A stretch of DNA of 64,000 nt. Origin: CAVUWL01 sp963787415 (GTDB lineage Bacteria; Actinomycetota; Thermoleophilia; Solirubrobacterales; 70-9). Under the pieces are notes generated by a model. It made no database searches, was not told the DNA's origin, and worked only from the letters and a program-made list of their open reading frames with translations. Below, in pieces: positions 51,561 through 60,179 of the stretch (its first letter is position 1; the number at the start of each line of letters is the position of its first letter). A program made the translations under genes and the position numbers. The DNA lies in contig CAWBCO010000002.1 in assembly GCA_963787415.1 (NCBI GenBank), forward strand, positions 62,001 to 126,000. Direction: 5' to 3'.

Positions 51561-51772
51561 CGCTGAGGCTGTTGCGAGGCGGCCGCGTCGAGACGATCAA
51601 GCGCGTCGAGAAACTCCTCACCGCTGAGCGGCCGCTCGACCTCTTCCGCGATCACCTCATCGGCGGACTCCGGAGCAAGCACGAGCGAACCGTCGCGGCG
51701 GTGCTCCAAGACCTTGTAGCGACCGAGGCGTGATTGCGAAGCGTCGGCCGCGGTGATGTCAACAACGAGCAT
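51557..51772 (-). CDS. Antitoxin paired with the RelE-type toxin
   Basis: 71 residues beginning MLVVDITAADASQSRLGRYK, with an acidic helical end (SADEVIAEEVERPLSGEEFL). Of two close ATGs, 51772 has GGAGG at a good distance and is chosen. It lies 69 bp after paralogue B, perhaps in its transcript. Confidence 0.68.
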   Translation of the reverse strand: MLVVDITAADASQSRLGRYKVLEHRRDGSLVLAPESADEVIAEEVERPLSGEEFLDALDRLDAAASQQPQR

Positions 51773-51840
51773 CTTCATTCCCTCCAGTGTCTCAGGCACG
51801 ACAGGCAGCGGCAAGTCGAGCATCTCTACGTGGCATCTGG

Positions 51841-52530
51841 TCACCGTGCCAGGGCAGCGAGTCCCTCGGCCGTTTCCAGCTCGTCCGCGTTGTCGACCAG
51901 CTCGCGGCCGCTCTCCTGGAGCTCTGAGGCAACAACTTCACAGATGTCGGCGCCATTCCACGGTCCCGGCCGGTTCATGTAGGAGGCGATGCGGTCGAGT
52001 CGAGCGCTGTCGGCCTGGTAGCTGCTGGCAAGCGCGTTGGCCTGCTCGACTATCTGGTCGAGGACGCGAACGGTGAAGTCGACAGGGTTCTCGCCGTTGT
52101 GCTGCTGGAGCTTCAGCGACCTGCCGAGAAGGGTCGGGCCGCTACTTGGATTGACAGCGAGGATCGGCTCGGGATCGCTCAGCGAGAGCGGATAGATGGC
52201 GAGGCAGACATCGGGGCGAGCACGCCGGATGACACGAGCAAAGAGTGCGTCGTCGACCAGAGCATTGAGCCTATCGGCGTCGCTGTGGGGGCTGACCGGT
52301 GAAACCGCGCCCTCCAGATTGCGCAAGTCAAAGGCGGCGCGGCGGCGATCGAGAGTGAACAATTCCTGCGGAGGAGCAACCCCGCGAAGATCCCGCTCGC
52401 CTTCGGCGACCGTGATCAGGGCCCCCTCTCGGGCGAACTCCGTGCCGCAGTTGTCGCACTCGATGCGACTCCCGGGCTCGGTCAGAGTGTCGGCCTCGGC
52501 GCTGGAGCACTCAGGGCATCGCAATTTCAT
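51841..52530 (-). CDS. Paralogue B: zinc-ribbon protein of unknown function
   Basis: 229 residues. N-terminal ribbon MKLRCPECSSAEADTL ... IECDNCGTEF (two CxxC pairs), then a conserved alpha/beta domain (AAFDLRNLEGAVSPVSPHSD, RRARPDVCLAIYPLSLSDPE, PILAVNPSSGPTLLG) and helical C-terminus. Intact member of a three-gene family in this island. The ribbon suggests nucleic-acid binding; nothing more can be said. Confidence 0.65.
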   Translation of the reverse strand: MKLRCPECSSAEADTLTEPGSRIECDNCGTEFAREGALITVAEGERDLRGVAPPQELFTLDRRRAAFDLRNLEGAVSPVSPHSDADRLNALVDDALFARVIRRARPDVCLAIYPLSLSDPEPILAVNPSSGPTLLGRSLKLQQHNGENPVDFTVRVLDQIVEQANALASSYQADSARLDRIASYMNRPGPWNGADICEVVASELQESGRELVDNADELETAEGLAALAR

Positions 52531-52682
52531 TTCTTCCTCCCCCTTCTTGGCTCCGCCCAGTGCGGGAGCCGTCGCACCCGATTGGCGCGCTCAGCGTGCG
52601 AGGATCGGGGTGGCGGTGACCCGCGAATGAGCGAGAGTTGATCGGCATGGAGGTGTGAGAGCTGGGGGCGGGAATTCGCCCC
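52531..52682 (-). promoter_or_regulatory. Conserved leader of paralogue B
   Basis: Contains palindrome GGGGCG-GGAATT-CGCCCC (52665-52682), GCGCGC/GCGTGC hairpin (52585-52599) and GGCTCC/GGAGCC hairpin (52549-52570) ending just before GGGGGAGGAAG. Layout repeated before paralogues A and C. Confidence 0.6.
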
Positions 52683-52963
52683 TCGATGCATTAGCTCGCT
52701 TTGTTGAGCGGCCCCTCAGGTGCGAGGGGAATTTAAAACCCCGCAGGCACCCCCTTCGCAAGTCGCACAACAAGCGATCTGAAGAGGACAAGCTAGGTCT
52801 GTGCCATGCTGGCGTGCCTAGGATGTGGATATGGCCAGCGAGCGCGGCCCGCTTGATTCGCTCCGATACCGGCATCGGAGCTTCTCGATCCCTATTCTCC
52901 TATCTCAGTACATATCGGGCAGGCGGAAATCCCGTCTGATCCAGCTTTTACCTTCGTGTCTAG
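52683..52963. other. Intergenic region between paralogue B and purD
   Basis: No gene seen. Holds an 8-bp-arm hairpin GCTCCGAT-accggc-ATCGGAGC at 52860-52881 followed by a pyrimidine-rich run, which could be a terminator or purD operator. Confidence 0.45.
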
Positions 52964-54331
52964 ATGAGAGGCCATCGCAGCAGTCGAATCCTTGTCGCGG
53001 GCAAGGATGCCCGCACCGACGCCATCGCCGCCGCTTTGGCAGCTAGCCCTCTCACAGCCGAACTCTACGCACTGTCAGAACTCCAAAACCCGCCTGGGCT
53101 TCTGCGGGCCTGCAAGGAATTACGGCTTGGGTCGCTCACTGATCTGGACTGGTTGGAGTCCGCGACCCGCGAGATCGCTCCCGACCTTGTCGTCGTCGGC
53201 CCTGAGGAGCCGCTCGCCGCTGGCTACGTCGACCGCCTTGATGAGATGGGCATTGCCGCCTTCGGACCTTCTAGCGAACTCGCCGAAATCGAGTCGAGCA
53301 AGACCTGGGCGCGTGAACTCTTGGAGAAATACGACATTGCTGGGAACCCGGACCACCGCGCCTTCGCAAGTGCTGAGTCGCTGCGAGAGTACATGGAGGA
53401 ACTCGGTGATTTCGTCGTCAAGCCCGATGGCCTTACTGCAGGCAAGGGAGTCAAGGTCTTCGGCGAGCACCTGCACTCGATCGACGAGGCTCTCGCCTAT
53501 GCGCTCGATGTGCTCCAGACCCACCCGCGGGTACTGATCGAGGAGCGACTCGAGGGCGAGGAGTTCAGCCTGCAGACGATCACCGACGGCGCCGCAGTAA
53601 TCCACTGCCCGCTCGTGCAGGATCACAAGCGTGCCTTCGAGGGCGATCAGGGGCCGAACACCGGCGGCATGGGGTCCTACTCATGCGCGGACTTCTCCTT
53701 GCCGTTCCTCAGCGACGCCGATGTGCTCCAGGCGCACACGATCTCCGAAAAGGTGGTCGCGGCCCTGGCTTCTGAGACCGGCAGGCCCTACAAGGGTGTT
53801 CTCTACGGCGGCTTCATCGCAACTTCTGACGGCGTTCGCCTGATCGAGTACAACGCTCGTTTCGGTGATCCCGAGGCGATGAATGTCCTCCCGATTCTCG
53901 ACGCCGACTTTGCCGAGATCTGCTTCGCTGTCGCCGCAGGCGAGCTTGGCAAAGTTGACTGGTCCTTCCAGCCGCGAGCCACCGTTTGTAAGTACGTGGT
54001 CCCCGAGGCCTACCCAGAGAAGTCCGAGCCGACCAAGCTCGGAATCACCCCGACTGAGCTCGATCAGTTTGGTGCCACCTGGTATTGGGCGGCCTGCGAG
54101 CAGCACGGCGAGGACATCTTCATGACCTCCTCACGGACCGGTGCCTTCGTCGGCAGCGGGAACTCTCTGCAAAAGGCCGAGGCCGCCGCCGAGCAGGCAG
54201 CCCAAGAGCTAGGACGCGGCCGCTCGATCCGCTACCGCGCTGACATAGGCACTGAACCGCTTATTCGTAAGCGGATCGAGCATATGCAGAAACTGCGCGG
54301 TTCGCAGTTTCGCCCGCACGCGTCTTTCTAG
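52964..54331 (+). CDS. purD: Phosphoribosylamine-glycine ligase (PurD-like)
   Basis: 455 residues of the ATP-grasp family catalysing GAR formation in purine synthesis. Motifs: VVVGPEEPLAAGYVDRL, VVKPDGLTAGKGVKVF near residue 154, QDHKRAFEGDQGPNTGGMGS near 230 and EYNARFGDPEAMNVLP near 294. It is the only purine gene here, is on the plus strand alone, and lies between two copies of the zinc-ribbon family, so it is not part of a biosynthetic operon. The C-terminal part (WYWAACEQHGEDIFMTSSRT) differs from common bacterial PurD. Confidence 0.88.
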   Translation: MRGHRSSRILVAGKDARTDAIAAALAASPLTAELYALSELQNPPGLLRACKELRLGSLTDLDWLESATREIAPDLVVVGPEEPLAAGYVDRLDEMGIAAFGPSSELAEIESSKTWARELLEKYDIAGNPDHRAFASAESLREYMEELGDFVVKPDGLTAGKGVKVFGEHLHSIDEALAYALDVLQTHPRVLIEERLEGEEFSLQTITDGAAVIHCPLVQDHKRAFEGDQGPNTGGMGSYSCADFSLPFLSDADVLQAHTISEKVVAALASETGRPYKGVLYGGFIATSDGVRLIEYNARFGDPEAMNVLPILDADFAEICFAVAAGELGKVDWSFQPRATVCKYVVPEAYPEKSEPTKLGITPTELDQFGATWYWAACEQHGEDIFMTSSRTGAFVGSGNSLQKAEAAAEQAAQELGRGRSIRYRADIGTEPLIRKRIEHMQKLRGSQFRPHASF

Positions 54332-54660
54332 TTGCGCCGTTCGCTGAGGTAGCGCTCGGCGCAGATGCTGCAGTTCAGCTCGTATCGCATCTGCTCGTCG
54401 ACCTTGCGTTGAGGCTCCTTACAAGCCCACCAGACGAGCTTGGGATTGTCGCTCTCATCGTGCAGCTGGGGGTGGGTGCAGATGTGATGTAGGGCGATCC
54501 TTCCACACGGAAGGCGAAGCTCCCGGCAGTTGGGCACATTCGCCCCCGGTTCGGGCCCGTAGTAGGCGACGGTCTCGACCTCGACCTCGCCAGTATCAAT
54601 CGCCTCGATCGTTCGGTGACAGCCGGGGCACTCCGCCGCTTCGCTCACGGACCCAAGCAT
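54328..54660 (-). CDS. Cys-rich hypothetical protein
   Basis: 110 residues with ECPGCH (residues 10-15), CREL, LPCG, HHIC, WACK and CSIC motifs, implying two zinc sites. Not recognised. Starts 7 bp after the stop of paralogue C and converges with purD, overlapping its stop by 4 bp. Predicted nucleic-acid or protein binder. Confidence 0.6.
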   Translation of the reverse strand: MLGSVSEAAECPGCHRTIEAIDTGEVEVETVAYYGPEPGANVPNCRELRLPCGRIALHHICTHPQLHDESDNPKLVWWACKEPQRKVDEQMRYELNCSICAERYLSERRN

Positions 54661-54666
54661 TGCTTG

Positions 54667-55247
54667 TCAGTCAATCGCTGGCTGCGGCCGATTCATGTAG
54701 GAGGCGATGCGGTCGAGGCGGGCGCTGTCGGCGTGGTAGCTGCCGGCAAGCGCGTTGGCCTGCTCGACTATCTGGTCGAGGACGCGAACGGTGAAGTCGA
54801 CAGGGTTCTCGCCGTTGTGCTGTCGGAGCTTCAGCGAGCAGCCGAGCAGGGTCGGGCCGCTACTTGGATTGACGGCAAGGATCGGCTCGGGATCGCTCAG
54901 CGAGAGCGGATAGATGGCGAGGCAGACATCGGGGCGAGCACGCCGGATGACACGAGCGAAGAGTGCGTCATCGACCAGAGCATTGAGCTCATCGGCGTCG
55001 CCGTGGGGGTTGACCGGTGAGACCGCGCCCTCCAGATTGCGCAAGTCAAAGGCGGCGCGGAGGCGCTCGAGCGTGAACAATCCTGCGGAGAGGCAACGCG
55101 GCGAAGGTCTCGCTCGCTTTCGGCGACCGTGATCAGGGCCTCCTCTCGGGCGAACTCGGCGCCGCAGTTGTCGCACTCGATGCGACTCCCAAGCTCGGTC
55201 AGACTGTCGACCTCAGTGCTGGAGCACTCAGGACATCGCAATTTCAT
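54667..55247 (-). pseudogene. Paralogue C: zinc-ribbon family, frameshifted
   Basis: Starts at ATG 55247 (MKLRCPECSSTEVDSLTELG), nearly identical to paralogue B. The frame breaks near 55085, where ASPQ is followed by unrelated residues; the family sequence resumes in another frame as LFTLERLRAAFDLRNLEGAV to the stop at 54667. The C-terminus is also shorter (NRPQPAID). Leader intact. Confidence 0.78.
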
Positions 55248-55397
55248 TTCTTCCTCCCCTTTGTGGCTCCGCCCAGTGCGGGAGCCGTCGCTGCCGATTG
55301 GCACGCTCTGCGTGCGAGGATCGGGGCGGCGGCGACCCGTAAGGGCGGGAGTTGGTCTGCGTGGAGGTGTGAGCGTTGGGGGGCGGGAATTCGCCCC
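55248..55397 (-). promoter_or_regulatory. Conserved leader of paralogue C
   Basis: Palindrome GGGGCG-GGAATT-CGCCCC (55380-55397), GCACGC/GCGTGC hairpin (55301-55315), GGCTCC/GGAGCC hairpin (55265-55286) and GGGGAGGAAG ribosome site. Closely matches the leader of B. Confidence 0.6.
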
Positions 55398-55571
55398 GGG
55401 GCCGACTGTCGATTGCATCGACCCCCTGAGATCAGAGCATGAAGGGGTCCAATCAGGGTTGGGCCGGTTGGTGCCCCGTCGCTCCGATTATCTGGAGCTC
55501 TGCCAGAAACGAGCGCACGGCAAGGCCTCTCGGTGGCAGAAGTAATCGCGCTCTTACTGGCAGAGCGAGCG

Positions 55572-56104
55572 CTAATCCTCCGGAGGTGTCTCCCAAAGGG
55601 TCGTCGAAACCAGATCGAGACGCGAGGTGGGTAGCAAGCGCTCGAGAAATACCGCCACGACTTCACCGGCGCCGGTTGCCGACGGAGCTCGCACCCCCTC
55701 ACGGCCGAGGTGGTGGGCTGCCTCTCCGATCTGCTGACAGGCACTGGCTTTGGTCGAGTAAAGCTGACCAACGGTCAGCTCTAACGCGTCAAGTGCCAAA
55801 GGATCGGTCAGATCTAGGCACCCAGCTTCAGCTTGTACTCAAGTAAGTGACGCGGCATGAAGTCGATCGGTTCTCGGCCGGCCTGGCGAGCGAGACGATG
55901 GAACTCGGCCACCGCGACATCAACGGAAAGGCCAAGGTAGAGGGTTGCGAAGCTGTTCGGTGGATTCCAGCGTCCGCCGTTCGTACGCGCCCCAGCGCCG
56001 GGCTGCGAATAGCTCCACTCGACTGCCTGATGGCGGAATCCACGGCCCGAAATCGCGATCGGGGGCAGCCCATCAATAACCGTGGTTATGTGAGCTGGCG
56101 CCAC
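55572..56104 (-). pseudogene. RES-domain toxin, frameshifted
   Basis: GTG 56104 opens a RES toxin: ISGRGFRHQAVEWSYSQPGA, GGRWNPPNSFATLYLGLSVD and VAVAEFHRLAR, the family's Arg/Tyr/Glu pattern for NAD binding. The frame stops at 55814 after KLKLGA; the next frame continues CLDLTDPLALDALELTVGQL and SACQQIGEAAHHLGREGVRA to 55572. One indel near 55817 inactivates the NAD-degrading toxin unless frameshifting restores it. Confidence 0.75.
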
Positions 56105-56124
56105 GAGACAACGAAATTCGCGGT

Positions 56125-56463
56125 TTAGACGAAGACGCCCTCGGCCAGCGCCTCAACCGCGCCGAGAACCCGGCGGTACTCCCCCCTTGTTAGAAGATCG
56201 ATGGGCTTGTTGTGATCGAGCATCTGATTCGGAGCTAGGAGCCAATCGTGAGCGGCCTGCGGCTGTAGAACATTCGATAAGCGGTCGAACACGTAGATGA
56301 TCTCAAGCAGGCGTTCACGAGCCTCGGCACGCGGAGCCGTCTCTCGGTGCAGCCACCGAGAGACCGTTCTCGGCGTGGTTTCAAGAACACGCGCAAAGTC
56401 TGAGTAGTCAAAGCCGACTCCCTCGCTAGCAACCTCAAGCCTCTCGACAAGATCCTGCAACAT
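56125..56463 (-). CDS. Xre/MbcA/ParS-type antitoxin of the RES pair
   Basis: 112 residues: an N-terminal helix-turn-helix (FDYSDFARVLETTPRTVSRW) and a C-terminal DUF2384-like toxin-binding domain (AAHDWLLAPNQMLDHNKPID, LLTRGEYRRVLGAVEAL). Lies 21 bp upstream of the RES gene, the standard order. It is intact while the toxin is broken. Confidence 0.85.
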   Translation of the reverse strand: MLQDLVERLEVASEGVGFDYSDFARVLETTPRTVSRWLHRETAPRAEARERLLEIIYVFDRLSNVLQPQAAHDWLLAPNQMLDHNKPIDLLTRGEYRRVLGAVEALAEGVFV

Positions 56464-56473
56464 ATCCCCTTTC

Positions 56474-57759
56474 GTGTCGTCCGATCTGTCCTCTAGTTTG
56501 TCAGATGCAATGGATGGTGCTCTGAACGCCCTAACGACGGTGCCCGAGTTCTTGCAAGACGCAAGTTATTTGCCGCGGGTGACCCGCCACGGGGGAAGAG
56601 TGTTTGAGGAGGCGCTTGCCCCAAGCACTCTGTTTGATGAAGGCATTCATCTCCGCGGCTGCATCGTTGAGGCCACTTATGCCGCTGAGGAGCCGCCAAT
56701 CCTGCGACGACTCGGGGATGACTCAGTGCCGATTCTGGTCGACCCTCAAACCCTTCGATTTACTGACGAAAGTTTTCTTGAAACGGGGGAGTTTCTCCAC
56801 ATTGCCCTATACCCCCCGCGAGCTGATCACGTCGGAGAGCGTCGCTTGCGTCGATGCCGATGCGTTTGCCCGGGCGGTTCTCGAATTCGAGCAAGCGAAG
56901 GGCTGCGCGGCATTTATTTCCCCGACTTGGCCTCTGCATAACCAGAAGCTCGACTCGTGGATTAGGGCGAGTCGGCGGTTGTGGCAGGCAACCTGTGACG
57001 CAAACGGAAGCGGCGATATCGAGGCTCGACCGCTGCTTGCTCAGGTGGCGCCAGGAAGAGCGGCAATCGAAGCCCCCGACTCACTCGTTGAGGGACTGAT
57101 GGATTTGCCGGTTGACGGCGTATATGTTCAACCGCTGGCCCTCGATCCTGTCAATGACAGCGTCGAGAAGCTCCTTCGCTACGTGCGACTGTTGGAGGCC
57201 TTTGAGGAGGCGGGGCTGTCGGTGATCGCATCGAGGGTTGGCGCGTTTGGAGTTGTCCTTGCGGCGCTTGGCATTTCTGCGTTCGATTCTGGACTCGGCC
57301 TTGCCGAGGCTTCCAATTTGGCAAGCTTGAATCGGAAGAAACGCCAGAGCGAGCAATCTAAGAAAGGCCCAAAGGGCAGCCGTCGCATATATCTGAATCC
57401 GCTCAGAACCACGCTGGCCGCTCGGCAGGCTGAATTGATCCTCGGTCACACCGGCCTGGCGAGACGATTCGCCTGCAACCCTCGGTTGTCGCCGGTTTCA
57501 GAGGCTGGACGAGTTGCCACAGCGCGTTCGGCAGCACTTCCTCTGGACGCGTAATGAGGAGGTCCGAGCAATCCGTGACCTCGAAACACGATCGATGAAG
57601 CTTGGCCTAATTCACGAGGAGCTTCGCAGTGCGCGGGAGGTTGGACGACTTGTGCGCAGGACTCTGATGAGCAACTTGCCTGATTTGCCTTCGTTCGATC
57701 ACACAGATCGGTGGATCCGGGTGCTCGGCCGTGAGGCCGAAGCTCGCGCTGTCGCCTGA
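56474..57759 (+). pseudogene. Hypothetical gene split over three frames
   Basis: Frame 1 (56474-~56810) reads VPEFLQDASYLPRVTRHGGR through FLETGEFLHIALYPPR; frame 2 continues ELITSESVACVDADAFARAV to GHTGLARRFACN (~57477); frame 3 ends with LGCRRFQRLDELPQRVRQHF and LWTRNEEVRAIRDL to 57759. Joined, they make a ~420-residue protein that I do not recognise. Start uncertain (GTG 56474 or ATG 56510). It is divergent from the RES-Xre pair. Confidence 0.6.
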
Positions 57760-58303
57760 GTGTTGGGCTTCCCAATCATCGGGTTGAGCCGGACTAGGTT
57801 CCACAGAGTTTCGGTGAAAACCGGCCTGATTCAGTTTCTAAGATGGGAAAGGGTTTGGGCCGTTTTAAGCTGTGGATCCGTGAGCATTCTGTGTCACATC
57901 ATGGGTAGAGTTCGCCCGGATGCCGCGGTTCATGGTTACGTGGCTGGGCGTGTTCGACGATGAGATGGGTGCCGCGCTCGAAGCCGAGGGCATCTACTGG
58001 CAGGCGGGGATCCCGATCGAAGCCCGCTCAAAGCGCATGCACCACCATTTGATGATCGCTACCACGAGCGTCTTTGCAGGAAGCTCTGCGTTCACCAGGT
58101 CCATCGAACAACCTCCCTCGGTAGAGAAAGAGAAAGACCCTCCACGACCGGCGTAGAGGGCCTTATCTCAGGCCGGTTGTTCGACTGCTATCAGTCAGCG
58201 GTGGCGATCAGGACCGAGCCGAACTAACGTCTAGCCGGTCAGAGGTCGTTGAGTGAAGGTTCGACGGGAAACCCGGCGAACAGATCGGTGGTATAACGAG
58301 CAC
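57760..58303. other. Gene-poor stretch with one doubtful small frame
   Basis: A 78-codon frame at 57920-58156 (MPRFMVTWLGVFDDEMGAAL) may be a gene but has no recognised domain. A CCCTC/GAGGG hairpin at about 58137-58160 could be a terminator. Nothing else seen. Confidence 0.4.
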
Positions 58304-59338
58304 ATGGGTTCCCGGCTTCCCAGGGGAGTGGTCCCTAGACGTTGGCCTTCCCCCGCTATGGCTCTCGCGATGGTTGCGTTGCTCGTCGCCTTGGGCGGCA
58401 CCGGCTATGCGGCTTCTGCCGGAAACTCACCCGCAGCCAAGCACTCTCCCCTGATGCTGAAGCTCGGACACCGGGGACCACGCGGCTTGCCGGGAGCTCC
58501 AGGGCCGCGCGGTCCCTCCGGGCCGCAGGGTGTTCGGGGGTCACTGGGCGTTCCCGGAGCAGCCGGACCAACTGGAGGCCAGGGTCCGCAAGGGGTTCCA
58601 GGTGACGCTCGCGCATACGCTTACGTGGAACCTCCTTGCAACGGATGTGGAGAACTTCCCGCCAACTTCACGGCGCTGCAGGCAGCCCAAAGCAAGAATG
58701 TCGCCCTTGCGGGGCATAGCAATGCCTACGGGACCGACGTCCAGGGCACTGCCCCCGGCACGTGGTGCTTCATTCTGGAAGGCGGGGTAGAACCGGGCAG
58801 CGCCACGGTTGTAACCAGCGCCGTACACACGGAAGACGAGCGGTCCTCCGACGTAAGCGCGGAGTGGGTTCCGCATGCCCCTGACTGTTCGTCGAGCCAG
58901 ATCGAGATAAGAACCTTTGCCACCGCGATTAAGGAAGGCAACATAGTCACGGAACCCGCCTACGCCGTTTCGTTCTCCTTCGTGGTCTTGTCTGCTGCTC
59001 AGCCACCGTCCGGCGGCGGGACGCCACCCAGCTTCGAAGGGCTGCAGAGCGCGTTCGCCTGCTCCCCAATCCCGCGGGCGTTGCCGTACGGACTCACCTG
59101 GAAGGCTGCCACGGACAAGGTCACGCCGAGTTCGCAGATCGTCTACGACATCTACCTTTCTCACACTAGCGGCGGCGAGGACTTCTCCCACCCAACCTGG
59201 ACGACCGCACCAGGCGTCACCAGCTTCGAAACTCCGCCCCTGAATGAACCCTCTTACTTCGTAGTGCGAGCGCGAGACCAGGCAGGCAACGAGGACCAGA
59301 ATACGGTTGAGCGCGTAGGCGAAGATCCCTGCGAATAG
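58304..59338 (+). CDS. Secreted collagen-like protein
   Basis: 344 residues. N-terminal signal/anchor (AMALAMVALLVALGGTGYAA), then 16 consecutive Gly-X-Y triplets starting GHRGPRGLPGAPGPRGPS and ending GVPGDA, a globular domain with several Cys, and a C-terminal fibronectin/Ig-like domain (SYFVVRARDQAGNEDQN). Triplets would form a trimeric collagen-like stalk on the surface. ATG 58304 is used; GTG 58253 with AGAGG upstream is an alternative. Confidence 0.8.
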   Translation: MGSRLPRGVVPRRWPSPAMALAMVALLVALGGTGYAASAGNSPAAKHSPLMLKLGHRGPRGLPGAPGPRGPSGPQGVRGSLGVPGAAGPTGGQGPQGVPGDARAYAYVEPPCNGCGELPANFTALQAAQSKNVALAGHSNAYGTDVQGTAPGTWCFILEGGVEPGSATVVTSAVHTEDERSSDVSAEWVPHAPDCSSSQIEIRTFATAIKEGNIVTEPAYAVSFSFVVLSAAQPPSGGGTPPSFEGLQSAFACSPIPRALPYGLTWKAATDKVTPSSQIVYDIYLSHTSGGEDFSHPTWTTAPGVTSFETPPLNEPSYFVVRARDQAGNEDQNTVERVGEDPCE

Positions 59339-59530
59339 GTCTTGACCTTCGTTTGGGATCCCCAGTTAAGTTAGCGGGCACGGCAGGTGCGGACGGTTTC
59401 TGCTTTCGGCTCTGGGCTTTCGGCGGGTTCAAAATTGGCGGAGGCAAGGAAGAGGGGCCCGAGGTGGAGCTCGGTGGGAGCCGGCAGGAGATGCTGAGTC
59501 AGATGTAGACCTTGCCTCCCCTGCGCTCGT

Positions 59531-60121
59531 TCACTCATATCTCGAGAGTTTGAATCTGCAGTGGTTAAAGTCGAGGGCGATCACCTCGTCGTTTGCGAGG
59601 TGTCCATTTTTGATGAAGCGCGCGGTGAGTCGCTGCACTGCAATGGCGTAGCGGGCGCGCAGCTGGGCCGTGATCGTCTTGAGCAGGGACTGTTGGCGGC
59701 CGAGGTAGACGAACCATTTGGCGAGCCTTGTTGTATCGGTCGGCGGTCGAGGGATGGTGGATATTTCGCGCACGGTCGCATCGAAAAGCGTCGTTGCACG
59801 GGAGAATTTGGCCGCGGCAGGCCCGAAGCGTTCTGCTCTGACCAGAGGCTTAATGCCATTCATGGTGCGCTGGGTGGCCAATGCATGGGGCTTGCATATC
59901 CCCTCCAGATGGGCGACGTATTGAGGCTGGGTCGGAGTTGCTTCGGCGGCAGCTACGGTACAAATTAAAACCACCCCACGAACACCGTGAGCAGCGATAA
60001 TGTCGCGGTGCACGCGGCCTCCGGTCAGTGCGCTGCTGCATTGGCTTATTTCGGTTGGATGAGCGCATCGATCACCGTTCTGTGAAAGCTGAACTGAGGC
60101 GCATGAGAGCGAGATCTTCAA
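59531..60121 (-). CDS. Hypothetical secreted protein
   Basis: Conserved-looking part: PQYVAHLEGICKPHALATQR, FSRATTLFDATVREISTIPR, TRLAKWFVYLGRQQSLLKTI and a closing NHCRFKLSRYE with one Cys at each end. A probable signal peptide begins at GTG 59974 (VVLICTVAAAEATPTQ); codons further upstream look unrelated and the true start may be lost by a frame break. Function unknown. Confidence 0.6.
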   Translation of the reverse strand: MKISLSCASVQLSQNGDRCAHPTEISQCSSALTGGRVHRDIIAAHGVRGVVLICTVAAAEATPTQPQYVAHLEGICKPHALATQRTMNGIKPLVRAERFGPAAAKFSRATTLFDATVREISTIPRPPTDTTRLAKWFVYLGRQQSLLKTITAQLRARYAIAVQRLTARFIKNGHLANDEVIALDFNHCRFKLSRYE

Positions 60122-60179
60122 GACGCTGATGCGCTAAGACGGGCGACTGTGGTCGGGGCTCCCGCCGTGAGAACTCGAC

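Noticed and set aside
55439..55846. Plus-strand frame overlapping the RES toxin end
   Set aside because: Antisense to the conserved C-terminal half of the RES domain and without similarity to any known family.
58442..58611. Short-period DNA repeats in 58.4-58.6 kb
   Set aside because: The periodicity is from codons for Gly-X-Y triplets in the collagen-like gene, not an independent DNA repeat.
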